Shown here: in pieces, positions 35,444 through 44,373 of the stretch | How the letters are laid out: every line of letters begins with the position of its first letter | Numbering within the stretch: position 1 is the stretch's first letter | From: a virus | Strand: one strand, 5' to 3' | Length of the DNA stretch: 64,000 nucleotides | Virus record (IMG/VR): IMGVR_UViG_3300030116_007024 | Span: 1-64,000 of that record | Translations under genes and position numbers: made by a program | The notes under the pieces: model-generated | Database searches by the model: none | What the model saw: the letters and a program-made list of their open reading frames with translations, nothing else | What the model was told of the DNA's origin: nothing

Positions 35444-36008
35444 AGTATACACAGAACCATTTAAACATGTAATTATTAATAATATTTTTCCCGAAGACAT
35501 TTTAAATGACATTTTAAAAAACTTGCCTAACCATAAGTTAGAACCAGTTATGTCGCACTACCCGTATGGCAAAGTATATGCTATGGGTGCAGATGATTGT
35601 GTTAGTAATAAATTTTGGTCAAATGTACACAGGTTTTTTAATAGTACTGATGTATTAGAATTTGTTGAAGATAAGTTTAATTTAGATTTTAAACTTAAAG
35701 AAGCAAATTTAAGTATACACTATGATTATGAAGGAGAACAATTAGGCCCTCATATTGATCAGTTATACACTTTAATAATTTTTTTAGATAAAATTAACAA
35801 TCCACAAGAATCCGGAACTGAATACTACATAAGACAACCCAGTAATTATGCAGATAATAAAATTGCTAAGTGGAGTAATTTTTCAGTGTTTAAAACAATA
35901 CCTGCAATTCAAAATACTGGACATTTATTTGCACCATCAGAAAATTCATGGCACGGATTTTATAATTTAAATGAAACAAGATCATGCTTAGTAATGAGGT
36001 TTAAATGA
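35409..36008 (+). CDS. Fe(II)/2-oxoglutarate-dependent oxygenase
   Basis: A 199-residue protein. EPFKHVIINNIFPED is the typical opening. Iron ligands are His115/Asp117 (LGPHIDQLY) and His182 (NSWHGFYN); Arg191 (TRSCLVMRF) fits 2-oxoglutarate binding. It resembles the pair at 25518-26733. It overlaps the upstream SGNH-like gene by 35 bases and the amidinotransferase by 4. Substrate unknown, possibly the same molecule as the amidinotransferase. Confidence 0.8.
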   Translation: MTILTELWQKNKVYTEPFKHVIINNIFPEDILNDILKNLPNHKLEPVMSHYPYGKVYAMGADDCVSNKFWSNVHRFFNSTDVLEFVEDKFNLDFKLKEANLSIHYDYEGEQLGPHIDQLYTLIIFLDKINNPQESGTEYYIRQPSNYADNKIAKWSNFSVFKTIPAIQNTGHLFAPSENSWHGFYNLNETRSCLVMRFK

Positions 36009-37054
36009 AAACAAATTGTTACACAGAATGGAGTAAATTGCGTGAAGTTTTTGTAGGATCTACATATCCTGCAGATGCCTTTGATTACCATAAAGACCCT
36101 GAGTTTCGTGATAATATGAAACGTATATTAACCGAAACGCAAGAAGATTTAGATGCGTTAGCAGAAATGCTATCAAAAGAGTTTGATGTTACAGTACATA
36201 GGCCTGATACTACTCTTTTTAAAGTAGGACAAGAACACACTAATGGACATTTTAATTTTTCTTATCCTAATCATCCATTAATGCCTAGAGATACTGTTGG
36301 TGCATTTGGCGATACAATAGTGCAAACATATACAAATACAGATAGTAGATATTTTGAAAATAATTGTTGGTACAGTCATTGTAAAAATTATTTCGATCAA
36401 GGTAGCAAATGGATTAGTTTACCTGCACCACATATAATACCTGGAAAGCAATATAAAGAGGAAGGTGTTGCTCACCAAGTATTTCAGCATACTGCTAATT
36501 TTATTAAGTGTGGTACTGATATATTTTATAGTTTACCAGGCGATATTGATGTTAATAAAGGTAAAGGTACGTCAGCAGGTTTATTCTGGTTTCAACGACA
36601 TTTATCTAACTTTGAATTTACTGCGGTAAATGTTGGCGGGCATGTTGATGGAAAAATTGCTTTATTACGTCCAGGTTTATTAATGACATGGAATAAAAAT
36701 TGGGTACCTGAAAAGTTACAATCGTGGGAAATAATTGAAATAGAAGATAATTCAGATTTTCCTGAAGATTTTGTTAAAACAAAAAAGAAACGTTACTACG
36801 GAGACTATGTTAAAAAGTATCTTACTAATTGGATAGGATTTGCAGATGAATCTGTATTTGATGTAAATGTTTTAAGTGTAGACGAGCAACGTGTAATTGT
36901 TACAGGCAACGATCCTAAGATATTAAGGCAATTAGAAAGTTACGGACTTACACCTATATATTGGAAATTTAGACATCAATATTTTTGGGATGGTGGCATA
37001 CATTGTGTTACTGCTGATATGGTACGAGATGGAGAACCGGAAACATATTGCTAA
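36005..37054 (+). CDS. Amidinotransferase family protein (glycine/inosamine amidinotransferase-like)
   Basis: A 349-residue protein with the pentein-fold amidinotransferase layout. WSKLREVFVGS at the N-terminus matches the first repeat, NVGGHVDGKIALL carries the catalytic His near residue 213, and DGGIHCVTADM carries the nucleophilic Cys334. These enzymes move an amidino group from arginine to an amine, forming a guanidino compound such as guanidinoacetate or guanidino-inositol. The 'HCVT' ending and size are normal, so it is likely to be active. In this island it may guanidinylate an amino sugar or amino acid. Specificity cannot be read. Confidence 0.85.
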   Translation: MKTNCYTEWSKLREVFVGSTYPADAFDYHKDPEFRDNMKRILTETQEDLDALAEMLSKEFDVTVHRPDTTLFKVGQEHTNGHFNFSYPNHPLMPRDTVGAFGDTIVQTYTNTDSRYFENNCWYSHCKNYFDQGSKWISLPAPHIIPGKQYKEEGVAHQVFQHTANFIKCGTDIFYSLPGDIDVNKGKGTSAGLFWFQRHLSNFEFTAVNVGGHVDGKIALLRPGLLMTWNKNWVPEKLQSWEIIEIEDNSDFPEDFVKTKKKRYYGDYVKKYLTNWIGFADESVFDVNVLSVDEQRVIVTGNDPKILRQLESYGLTPIYWKFRHQYFWDGGIHCVTADMVRDGEPETYC

Positions 37055-37712
37055 AGAAACTATATTAATTTTAGGACCACAAGGAATTGGCAATGAATGT
37101 ATGGCCAACATGCTTGATGCACATCCTGAATTACATGTTCCGGGTAGAGCAGGAGGACAATCTGAAACAGGCAAGTTTCATTTTGGTTACGGATATGAAA
37201 TAGGCGAAGTTAATTTACGATGGGAACCTCCAAGACTTCCAGCTGGCGAACATGCAAGACAAGTGCAACATGAAGTAGACATGGCTAGCCAACAAATTAT
37301 ACATAGAACTTCAGATCCACCATTAATTATAGGAAGCCATCAGTTTTGGCCTTATACCGCAGATATTTTTACAAACTTAAAAATTATTGTTATAATGCCT
37401 AGGTATTCATCAACAAACGAAAAACATTTACTAGAAAATTACATAGCAAAAAATTATGAAAGAGATAAAGACATATTAAGTGTACAAGGATTAATAACAG
37501 GATTTAGTCCATTTATGAATGGAATTAGAAAATTCTATGAAGATGCTTTACCGTTTTTACATTGTTATGATACTTGCATTGTAATGTTTGAAGATATTTT
37601 TTTAGGGCGACATTATTACGAATACAAGGCAATAGCTAACTTTTTAAACCTAGAAGAACGCCCGGACATATATTTTAAATATCACAAGTTGTTTACAAAT
37701 TATGGAGAATAA
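37029..37712 (+). CDS. Sulfotransferase-like P-loop protein
   Basis: A 227-residue protein from ATG 37029; an in-frame ATG at 36990 lies deeper in the amidinotransferase gene and would add an unlikely hydrophobic tail. TILILGPQGIGNECMANMLD near residues 11-30 followed by AHPELHVPG strongly resembles the sulfotransferase pattern in which a phosphate loop is followed by L-x-x-H-P. LKIIVIMPRYSS corresponds to the LxR.P strand. It is inferred to be a sulfotransferase-like protein with a divergent 3'-phosphate motif. Overlaps of 26 and 11 bases link it to its neighbours. Confidence 0.6.
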   Translation: MENRKHIAKETILILGPQGIGNECMANMLDAHPELHVPGRAGGQSETGKFHFGYGYEIGEVNLRWEPPRLPAGEHARQVQHEVDMASQQIIHRTSDPPLIIGSHQFWPYTADIFTNLKIIVIMPRYSSTNEKHLLENYIAKNYERDKDILSVQGLITGFSPFMNGIRKFYEDALPFLHCYDTCIVMFEDIFLGRHYYEYKAIANFLNLEERPDIYFKYHKLFTNYGE

Positions 37713-38910
37713 ACAATTTTATCATAACGAATCAATACCTTTATGTCTTGCTCCGTGGCATGCTCTAACTGTTAATTGGAACGGAAATATAAAGCCTGAT
37801 GTACATGCTAAAATGGTATTGGGCAATATTAAAGAAGATTCATTAGATGATATTTACAAGTCTAAAAAGTTTATTGATTTAACTAATAAGATGAAGCAAC
37901 GTGAGTGGCCCGAAGGCTGCCAGAGATGCAAAGATAAAGAAAGTATTAGTGGCAGAAGTAGACGTACATATTTTTGGGATACATTACCGTTAGACTTGCG
38001 AACAAACATATCATTTAAAAATAAGTTATCATATTTAGATATTAACACAAGCAATAAATGTAATTTAAAATGCATACATTGTAATGGCGAAGTCAGCACA
38101 AGTTGGATTAAGGATGAAAAAAAGTTAAACAGAGAACATGTACACCAAAAAGAAGTACGTTATCAAAAGTTAACAGAAGAAGATATTGATAGGTTATTTA
38201 ATTGTGATGCAATTAAAGGAATAGATACTATTGCATTACGTGGAGGAGAACCATTAGATGAGCCCAACAACATTTACATTATACAAAAGTTAGAGCAACT
38301 AGGTATTATAGGAAATGTAGTTTTAGATATATCTACTAATTTAACTATATTAAATGATAAAATACTTAATCTGTTTAGCAAGTTTAAACGTGTATTAATG
38401 TATGTTAGTTTAGAAGGTGTACACGAACGTTATGAGTATATACGTGGAGGTAAAAATTTTACATTTGCTGATTTAGAAAATAACATAAAAATAATTAAAC
38501 AACTTAATAATGTAGAAATTTGTTATGCAGTTACATTAATGAATTTGAACATTACTACTATACCCGAAATACATGAGTGGCTTACTACACAAGATTTATC
38601 ACGTTCATTAGTAAGTTTTTCTAATGTAGTTGCAAGACCAGAATATTTAAGGGCAGATATTTTACCAAATAACTTAAAAAAACAAACATTAGAAAAAATA
38701 CAAAATATACCTAAGGAATTAACGTGGCCTAAGGATAGTATTGATATTGGAGCAGGTGGATTATACGATACGGGCATGTCCGACATTATAAATATTTTAA
38801 ACAAAGATTCCGAAAACCCACCTTTGTTAAAACAGTTAACACAATATTTAAATAGTTTGGACAAATTACGTAATACAAACTGGAAACAAACATTCCCGGA
38901 GTTTACATGA
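37702..38910 (+). CDS. N-terminal-twitch radical SAM protein lacking the CC pair
   Basis: A 402-residue protein. The radical SAM site NKCNLKCIHC (Cys120, 124, 127) and ALRGGEP are intact. The N-terminal domain keeps PLCLAPWHA (Cys15) and CQRCKDKE (Cys73, Cys76). At the position of the CC pair found in its relatives there is GNIKPDVHA, without cysteine, so the auxiliary cluster may be three-Cys or use His/Asp ligands. It has an ATGA overlap with the aminotransferase-like gene. Substrate unknown. Confidence 0.87.
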   Translation: MENKQFYHNESIPLCLAPWHALTVNWNGNIKPDVHAKMVLGNIKEDSLDDIYKSKKFIDLTNKMKQREWPEGCQRCKDKESISGRSRRTYFWDTLPLDLRTNISFKNKLSYLDINTSNKCNLKCIHCNGEVSTSWIKDEKKLNREHVHQKEVRYQKLTEEDIDRLFNCDAIKGIDTIALRGGEPLDEPNNIYIIQKLEQLGIIGNVVLDISTNLTILNDKILNLFSKFKRVLMYVSLEGVHERYEYIRGGKNFTFADLENNIKIIKQLNNVEICYAVTLMNLNITTIPEIHEWLTTQDLSRSLVSFSNVVARPEYLRADILPNNLKKQTLEKIQNIPKELTWPKDSIDIGAGGLYDTGMSDIINILNKDSENPPLLKQLTQYLNSLDKLRNTNWKQTFPEFT

Positions 38911-39821
38911 AAACTAAAACAGGTGATCCTCAATTTAAATTTGAAAAAGGCGGAAATAGTGTATGGCATAATCCGTTTATGGAATTTATTGAAAAGGAAG
39001 AAATTTTACAAAAGTACCTCGATGGATTTCCAATGATTCAAGACGAATTCTTAGAATTATATCCTGAATGGATTAATACAAGTAAAAAGAATTCAGTCGT
39101 AGGAATGAATAATTTTAAGTATAAAGCAATTAGTGTAGGTTGCACACAAGCATTAGATTGGTTTCATTTATATGCGGCACAAAATGGTCTTATATTAAAA
39201 TTATTTAGAGGCGAATATCCATATAATAGAGATATCGGATTATTTAATTATCAAAAACAAATGATTAATGAATATGAAGAATTAAAAGAAGGCGATGCAC
39301 TTATATTAAGTTATCCATTTAGTGGTCATGGTAATAAACATGAACAATATGAATATGTAATGGAACATTGTACTAATTTAAACATTCCTGTATTAATAGA
39401 TTGTGCATGGTTAGGTAGTGCAAAGGATATGCATATTATGTTAGATTATGATTGCATATACGGTGTTGCATTTAGTTTGAGTAAATCATTAAGTTGCGGT
39501 AATTGGCGATCTGGTATGTTTTTAACAAATGACGAAAGATGTAGTATGGTATTATGTACAGAATGGAATCACCAAGTACATTTGAATACATGGATATGTT
39601 ATAATTTAATACAAAATTTTGGACCTGATTCATTGCAAGAAACATTTAATAAGTATCAACAAAAAGTTTGTAGAGATTATAAATTAATACCAACTAATAC
39701 TGTACACATTTGTTTATCATACGATGAAAAGTGGAAAGACTATCATAGAGATTTTAGTAAGTATTACAGAATTAATATTAGAAAGCCATTAAAACTTTAC
39801 AGAAAGCAAAAGATTGAATGA
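38907..39821 (+). CDS. Aminotransferase class I-like PLP-dependent protein
   Basis: A 304-residue protein. ISVGCTQALDWFHLYA near residues 75-90 is the cofactor phosphate-binding turn with helix, VLIDCAWLGSA provides the Asp165 contacting the pyridine nitrogen, and FSLSKSLSCGNWRSG carries the PLP Lys193 and Arg201. It is shorter than usual (about 400), with a reduced C-terminal small domain. A role in transamination or decarboxylation of a small substrate is inferred. It lies between two radical SAM genes with ATGA overlaps on each side. Confidence 0.75.
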   Translation: MKTKTGDPQFKFEKGGNSVWHNPFMEFIEKEEILQKYLDGFPMIQDEFLELYPEWINTSKKNSVVGMNNFKYKAISVGCTQALDWFHLYAAQNGLILKLFRGEYPYNRDIGLFNYQKQMINEYEELKEGDALILSYPFSGHGNKHEQYEYVMEHCTNLNIPVLIDCAWLGSAKDMHIMLDYDCIYGVAFSLSKSLSCGNWRSGMFLTNDERCSMVLCTEWNHQVHLNTWICYNLIQNFGPDSLQETFNKYQQKVCRDYKLIPTNTVHICLSYDEKWKDYHRDFSKYYRINIRKPLKLYRKQKIE

Positions 39822-40927
39822 AATATGCTTGCCGTTATCCATTAAAGGCTGTTCATATATTTCCTAATACAAAGGACACTCCATGTTGTCGCTTTCATCA
39901 AATGTATCTTAAAGATAACGATGTAAGCACTATACAAAATTATGATAATATGTTTTCTTCTATAAGAAATAACATGTTAACATCACCAATACATGGTTGT
40001 GAAAAATGCTATGAGCAAGACGGACGAGGTATTGACAGTATGCGAGCAGAAAGTTATAGACTGTTTGATAACGATGATGTAGCATTAGAATGTATCGAAA
40101 TATCAGTAGGACGTTTATGTAATTTAGCATGTGTATCTTGTGGAATTGATTCTAGCACAACATGGGAAGAAGATTCTTATGTGTGGAACGATACACCAAC
40201 GCCAAAGGAAACAGAAGTACACATTCCTTTAAATAAAGACATATACAAAGATTTAAAAATTTTAAAAATTACTGGTGGTGAACCTTTTTTACATATTAAG
40301 TTTTTAAAGTTTCTTAAGTTTTTAGTAGATAGTGATTTGGCAAAAAATATTGAACTGGAAATTTTTACTAATACGACTTTTTATCCTACTAAGTTGGATG
40401 TTGATAATTTACTATGTTTTAAATCTGTTACTTTAAGTTGCAGTATTGATGGTATAGGCGAAGTTAATGAATTCCTACGATATCCAAGCAAATGGAAAGC
40501 AACAGAAGAAATATTTATTAAATGGAAAACATTAGCAGAAGCAAACAAAAATTTTAATATTAATGTTGCATGTACTGTTGGTTGGTTAAATCTTTTATAT
40601 GTTAAAGAATTATTACATTGGGCTAGAATACATCACGATACTCCAATGATTTTACAATTTATTGATGGTCCTTCGTGGCTTAGTATAAACTGTTTACCAT
40701 CAAATTACAAGAAAAAAATACGTTATGCTCTTGATTTACAATTTGATGAGTTCTATCATAAGCGACAAAAGTACGATAACATTTATAATCAATTAAAAGC
40801 AAAACTAGATTCGCCAGGTAATGTAGATGATTACGAACTTGGTGTTGAAAAATTACAAACATTAATGGCACATAGACAGCAAGACTTTAGTGCTTTTAAC
40901 AAGCATTTTGAATTGATTGCATTATGA
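39818..40927 (+). CDS. N-terminal-twitch radical SAM protein
   Basis: A 369-residue protein. Auxiliary cysteines: YACRYPL (Cys5), TPCCRFH (Cys23, Cys24) and CEKCYEQD (Cys61, Cys64). SAM site: VGRLCNLACVSC (Cys101, 105, 108), then KITGGEPFLH. The N-terminal domain is the most compact in the set and lacks the usual Pro-Trp after the first Cys. ATGA overlaps on both sides place it in a tight aminotransferase/radical SAM/radical SAM trio. Substrate unknown. Confidence 0.87.
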   Translation: MKYACRYPLKAVHIFPNTKDTPCCRFHQMYLKDNDVSTIQNYDNMFSSIRNNMLTSPIHGCEKCYEQDGRGIDSMRAESYRLFDNDDVALECIEISVGRLCNLACVSCGIDSSTTWEEDSYVWNDTPTPKETEVHIPLNKDIYKDLKILKITGGEPFLHIKFLKFLKFLVDSDLAKNIELEIFTNTTFYPTKLDVDNLLCFKSVTLSCSIDGIGEVNEFLRYPSKWKATEEIFIKWKTLAEANKNFNINVACTVGWLNLLYVKELLHWARIHHDTPMILQFIDGPSWLSINCLPSNYKKKIRYALDLQFDEFYHKRQKYDNIYNQLKAKLDSPGNVDDYELGVEKLQTLMAHRQQDFSAFNKHFELIAL

Positions 40928-42126
40928 AATCTATTTCACATTTAAAAGATTCAAATACATTTTGCTTATTACCTTTTATGCACACATATGGAAGTGCTAA
41001 TGGTAATCTTGTATTATGTTGTGAAGCACAAGAATATGAATGCGGAAAAGGTGGTAAAACACTTGACAGTAAATGGAATAGTAAAGAATATAAAGAAGTA
41101 CGTCAAGCCTTAGTAGAAGGTAGAAAGCACGAAGCATGCCATGTATGTTGGCACAACGAAGATAATGGAATAGAAAGCAATAGACAATTACACACAGAAC
41201 AACATTGGGATGAGTTTTCGCAATTAATAAAATTAAATGATGATTATTCAGTTAGTAATCAACCCGTATGGTTTGAATTAAAAATAGGAAACTTTTGTAA
41301 CCTTGCTTGTAGAATGTGTAGCACACATAGTAGTTATAAGCGAGCCCAAGATATTGATATTATAGGTAAGTATAGCGGATTTGATAATCAAGAAACAAAA
41401 CTTGTAACACCTGATAATTTGTTTTCAATACTGCAAAGTGATGTAGACTGGACTCAAGTAGAACGATTACAGTTTACAGGCGGTGAGCCTATAATAAATG
41501 AAATGCATTACGATTTATTGTATAGCATACCTAAAGAATATAGGCATTTAATTCGTTTGCGTTATGCAACAAATTTAACACATTTAAAGTATAAACAACA
41601 CGACTTAATAGATATATGGAGGCAATTTAAACATGTTAATGTTAAAGTCAGTATGGATGGCGCCGGCGATGTTTATAATTATATACGTATTGGTGCTAAT
41701 TTTGATACTGTCGCAAACAACATGAATAAATTAAAAAATGTTGATAACGTAGACATAGCAGTTGGTTTAACAATACAAGCATATAATGTATTTGCATTAC
41801 CTGAGTTTTTTGATTGGATAAATAGAACTGGAATTAACTTTAGTTTTGTTGGATCCTTTTTACTACAAACTCCAAAGTACCTTAATATATCAGTATTACC
41901 ACAACATTTAAAAGATCAAATTTGCGATAAACTTAGCAAGTATGATGGAAAAGTCAACATACATAGACACGATAATTTTGATACTATCATAGAGTATATG
42001 CAAAAAAATAATAACGAAAAACTCTATTGGAAGAAAACTATGCCATACACAAAAGATATGGAAAATAGACATCCAGATAGTATAACATTTAGTAACCTAC
42101 TTAAAACACATGGAATTAGTATATAA
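40924..42126 (+). CDS. N-terminal-twitch radical SAM protein
   Basis: A 400-residue protein. Auxiliary cysteines: TFCLLPFMH (Cys14), LVLCCEA (Cys32, Cys33) and CHVCWHNE (Cys72, Cys75). SAM site: IGNFCNLACRMC (Cys125, 129, 132), then QFTGGEP. An extra Cys40 follows the CC pair. It has an ATGA overlap with the upstream radical SAM gene and a 17-base overlap with the downstream gene. Substrate unknown. Confidence 0.88.
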   Translation: MKSISHLKDSNTFCLLPFMHTYGSANGNLVLCCEAQEYECGKGGKTLDSKWNSKEYKEVRQALVEGRKHEACHVCWHNEDNGIESNRQLHTEQHWDEFSQLIKLNDDYSVSNQPVWFELKIGNFCNLACRMCSTHSSYKRAQDIDIIGKYSGFDNQETKLVTPDNLFSILQSDVDWTQVERLQFTGGEPIINEMHYDLLYSIPKEYRHLIRLRYATNLTHLKYKQHDLIDIWRQFKHVNVKVSMDGAGDVYNYIRIGANFDTVANNMNKLKNVDNVDIAVGLTIQAYNVFALPEFFDWINRTGINFSFVGSFLLQTPKYLNISVLPQHLKDQICDKLSKYDGKVNIHRHDNFDTIIEYMQKNNNEKLYWKKTMPYTKDMENRHPDSITFSNLLKTHGISI

Positions 42127-43603
42127 CCCAATTGAAATTGGTATTAAAAATATGAACCATAAGTTTATAAACTTTTTGGTTTACCCTGATTGGAATTCAC
42201 GAAGGCACAATCGCAAACATTTGCCTTTATTTGAAAAATTATTAGAGCTAACACATTGGGGCTCCTCTGATATATTTTATGCCATGAATCATGCATTTCT
42301 ACCAGAAATGTGGATACCACAAGCCATAATACAAGCAAATAGATTAGGTATGGAAATAGTTAACATATTCTATATAGGTACTTCAATTACTGATAGTGAA
42401 GTAGATTTTATAGATAAAGTTACAGACTACCATGCAAGTGCAAAAAAAGAATTACTTACAACTAATGATAGATTTGTATTAGCAGGAGAAATAGATCAAA
42501 GTCAAATATATCCTCGATTTAAAAGAAGTTACATGTTAGTTAATATTGATAATTATATTCAACATGGTTGTCCTAGATTTATTATAGAACCTGAATTACA
42601 TTATACATATTGTTGTACACACTACAATGATTTTGAACGTAACTGTATTGAAGGATTATGGCCTGATACTGAAAAAATGGGCAAGCAAATACCTCCTCCG
42701 AGTCTAGAATGGAGTGCTCCTGCAATATCTACTGTTTTATCATGGGGAACACCGGTACTACAATTACCAGAAACAATAACAAAAGAACTTCATACTGTTC
42801 CGTGGGATGAAGATAGAGATTACTGGCAAGATATATATTGTAATAATCCACATAAGTTAAAAGAATTATGTTATGAATATGAAATGGATCCTCAGTACGA
42901 AAAAATTCGTAGTAAGCACGAACTTAATAAAATTATTCCACCAGAATACGGAGGTAAGGCTGTTCCGTTTATTTTAAACACAGAAGATTATATTGAAGAA
43001 AAAAGACTAGCAGATGATTATAAATTAACAAATGTAGTAACTATTGCGGCAGGATTTAAATTTATAAATTTAATAGATGTATTAGAACATACCGATGATT
43101 GTAAAATTATATTTTATGATTATAACATACAAACATTAAATCTTAAAAAACATATCATAAAAAATTGGGATGGTAAGAGTGATTTAAAAGAATTTTTAAG
43201 AAAAGACTATCCTAAATTAATTGAAGAATACTGGAATGATTACGCATGGTTTAGAGATCAACGTGATCTTCCAAAATTGCAATCACTATTTTTAAAATCT
43301 AGAGAATGGAATAATGAATATCATAACATTGATATTTTACATGATTTGGATAATTTTTTAAGTATAATACCAGACAAGGAAGGTACTGTTGTTTTTATAA
43401 GTAACATATTTGATTTTGTTCAAAATTGGATTTTAGGATCATTAGCATTACATGAAAAATGGATTAAATTTGTAAGACACTTACAAGCATATGAAAATGA
43501 TATATTAGTAATTGGAGCAGATCCTTTACGTAATACAATATTTGATTTTGCTAAAAATATCCACTCAATGAGACCTAGCAAGTTGCATACATGGGAGTCA
43601 TAA
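42110..43603 (+). CDS. Uncharacterised two-part protein, Rossmann-like C-terminal half
   Basis: A 497-residue protein; a shorter start at 42152 is equally plausible. The N-terminal ~200 residues contain a VLAGEI strand and YPRFKRSYMLVNIDNYI. The C-terminal half has NVVTIAAGFKFINLIDVL (strand, Gly turn, helix), KIIFYDYNIQTLNLKKHI (strand ending in an acidic residue), NWDGKSDLKEFL, and later VVFISNIFDF. This order matches the products of 44357-45235 and 62803-63900 and resembles motifs I, II and IV of class I methyltransferases. No named family recognised; methyltransferase-like fold inferred. Confidence 0.55.
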   Translation: MELVYNPIEIGIKNMNHKFINFLVYPDWNSRRHNRKHLPLFEKLLELTHWGSSDIFYAMNHAFLPEMWIPQAIIQANRLGMEIVNIFYIGTSITDSEVDFIDKVTDYHASAKKELLTTNDRFVLAGEIDQSQIYPRFKRSYMLVNIDNYIQHGCPRFIIEPELHYTYCCTHYNDFERNCIEGLWPDTEKMGKQIPPPSLEWSAPAISTVLSWGTPVLQLPETITKELHTVPWDEDRDYWQDIYCNNPHKLKELCYEYEMDPQYEKIRSKHELNKIIPPEYGGKAVPFILNTEDYIEEKRLADDYKLTNVVTIAAGFKFINLIDVLEHTDDCKIIFYDYNIQTLNLKKHIIKNWDGKSDLKEFLRKDYPKLIEEYWNDYAWFRDQRDLPKLQSLFLKSREWNNEYHNIDILHDLDNFLSIIPDKEGTVVFISNIFDFVQNWILGSLALHEKWIKFVRHLQAYENDILVIGADPLRNTIFDFAKNIHSMRPSKLHTWES

Positions 43604-44373
43604 TGAAACATCCTTATTTTGTACCAGATACAGTCCAAGAAGATAAAACAGAAGATGTCGATGATATGGTACGATTTATATCAGGGCATGAACTATTTAA
43701 TAATAAAATGTATTATGATACATTGTATAATGTATTAACAGAATATGAGAAAACTAAGGATATTGATACTATTATAATGAGTTGGTTGCCTTTTTTAAAA
43801 ATAAAAACTCCTATACCACATGAAGAAATGTTTGATGAGGCAAAACGATTATTACCATTTTTTGTTAATCATAGAGGAGATGCATACAACTGGAAAAGTT
43901 TATGCTTATGGGGACTAAGTCATGCACACACAGGTGTTCCTGAAGATTACGGCATGGAAGAAACCGAAGAACTAGAAGAACAATATATGGATTGGACAGA
44001 TATGTCTAAGTTTTGTCCTGCTACTAAAAATTGGTTAGAAAATGATTTTGGTTTTAATAGTTTTACTAGAGTGCGTTTTATGTTAATTGAGCCAGGAGGT
44101 TACATTAAACCACATAGTGATACAGATCATTCAGAGTTAATCGCAATTAACATTGCGTTAAACATGCCAAAAAAATGTTATTTTATAGTAGACAAATATG
44201 GATGTTTACCTTTAAATGCAGGAGATATATTTTTGTTTAATAATTCATACACACATGCAGTATGGAATCAATCCAACGAACCGCGAATACATATGATAGT
44301 TTATGGTGGCAGAGACTGGAATTGGTGGGAGAAAAAAATAGTAGAAAATTTAAAAAATGTCACTAAGTTATAG
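43603..44373 (+). CDS. AspH-like Fe(II)/2OG hydroxylase (aspartyl/asparaginyl beta-hydroxylase fold)
   Basis: A 256-residue protein from ATG 43603, which has GGGAG 5 bases upstream and overlaps the preceding stop (TAATG). LIEPGGYIKPHSDTDHSEL carries His171 and Asp173, and SYTHAVWNQSNEPRIHMIV carries His218 and Arg228. The P-G-G...H-x-D and H-x-V-x-N...R patterns are characteristic of the aspartyl/asparaginyl beta-hydroxylase family. The ~140-residue N-terminal region is novel. It presumably hydroxylates a carboxylate-bearing substrate; identity unknown. Confidence 0.8.
   Translation: MKHPYFVPDTVQEDKTEDVDDMVRFISGHELFNNKMYYDTLYNVLTEYEKTKDIDTIIMSWLPFLKIKTPIPHEEMFDEAKRLLPFFVNHRGDAYNWKSLCLWGLSHAHTGVPEDYGMEETEELEEQYMDWTDMSKFCPATKNWLENDFGFNSFTRVRFMLIEPGGYIKPHSDTDHSELIAINIALNMPKKCYFIVDKYGCLPLNAGDIFLFNNSYTHAVWNQSNEPRIHMIVYGGRDWNWWEKKIVENLKNVTKL

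Noticed and set aside
36990-37028. Hydrophobic N-terminal extension of the sulfotransferase-like protein
   Set aside because: The segment is the out-of-frame translation of the conserved Cys region of the amidinotransferase gene, so the apparent membrane anchor is an artefact.
38523-38969. 148-codon open frame on the minus strand
   Set aside because: It is antisense to the radical SAM gene at 37702 and the start of the aminotransferase gene, both with clear family motifs; Cys/Phe-rich composition is typical of an antisense shadow.
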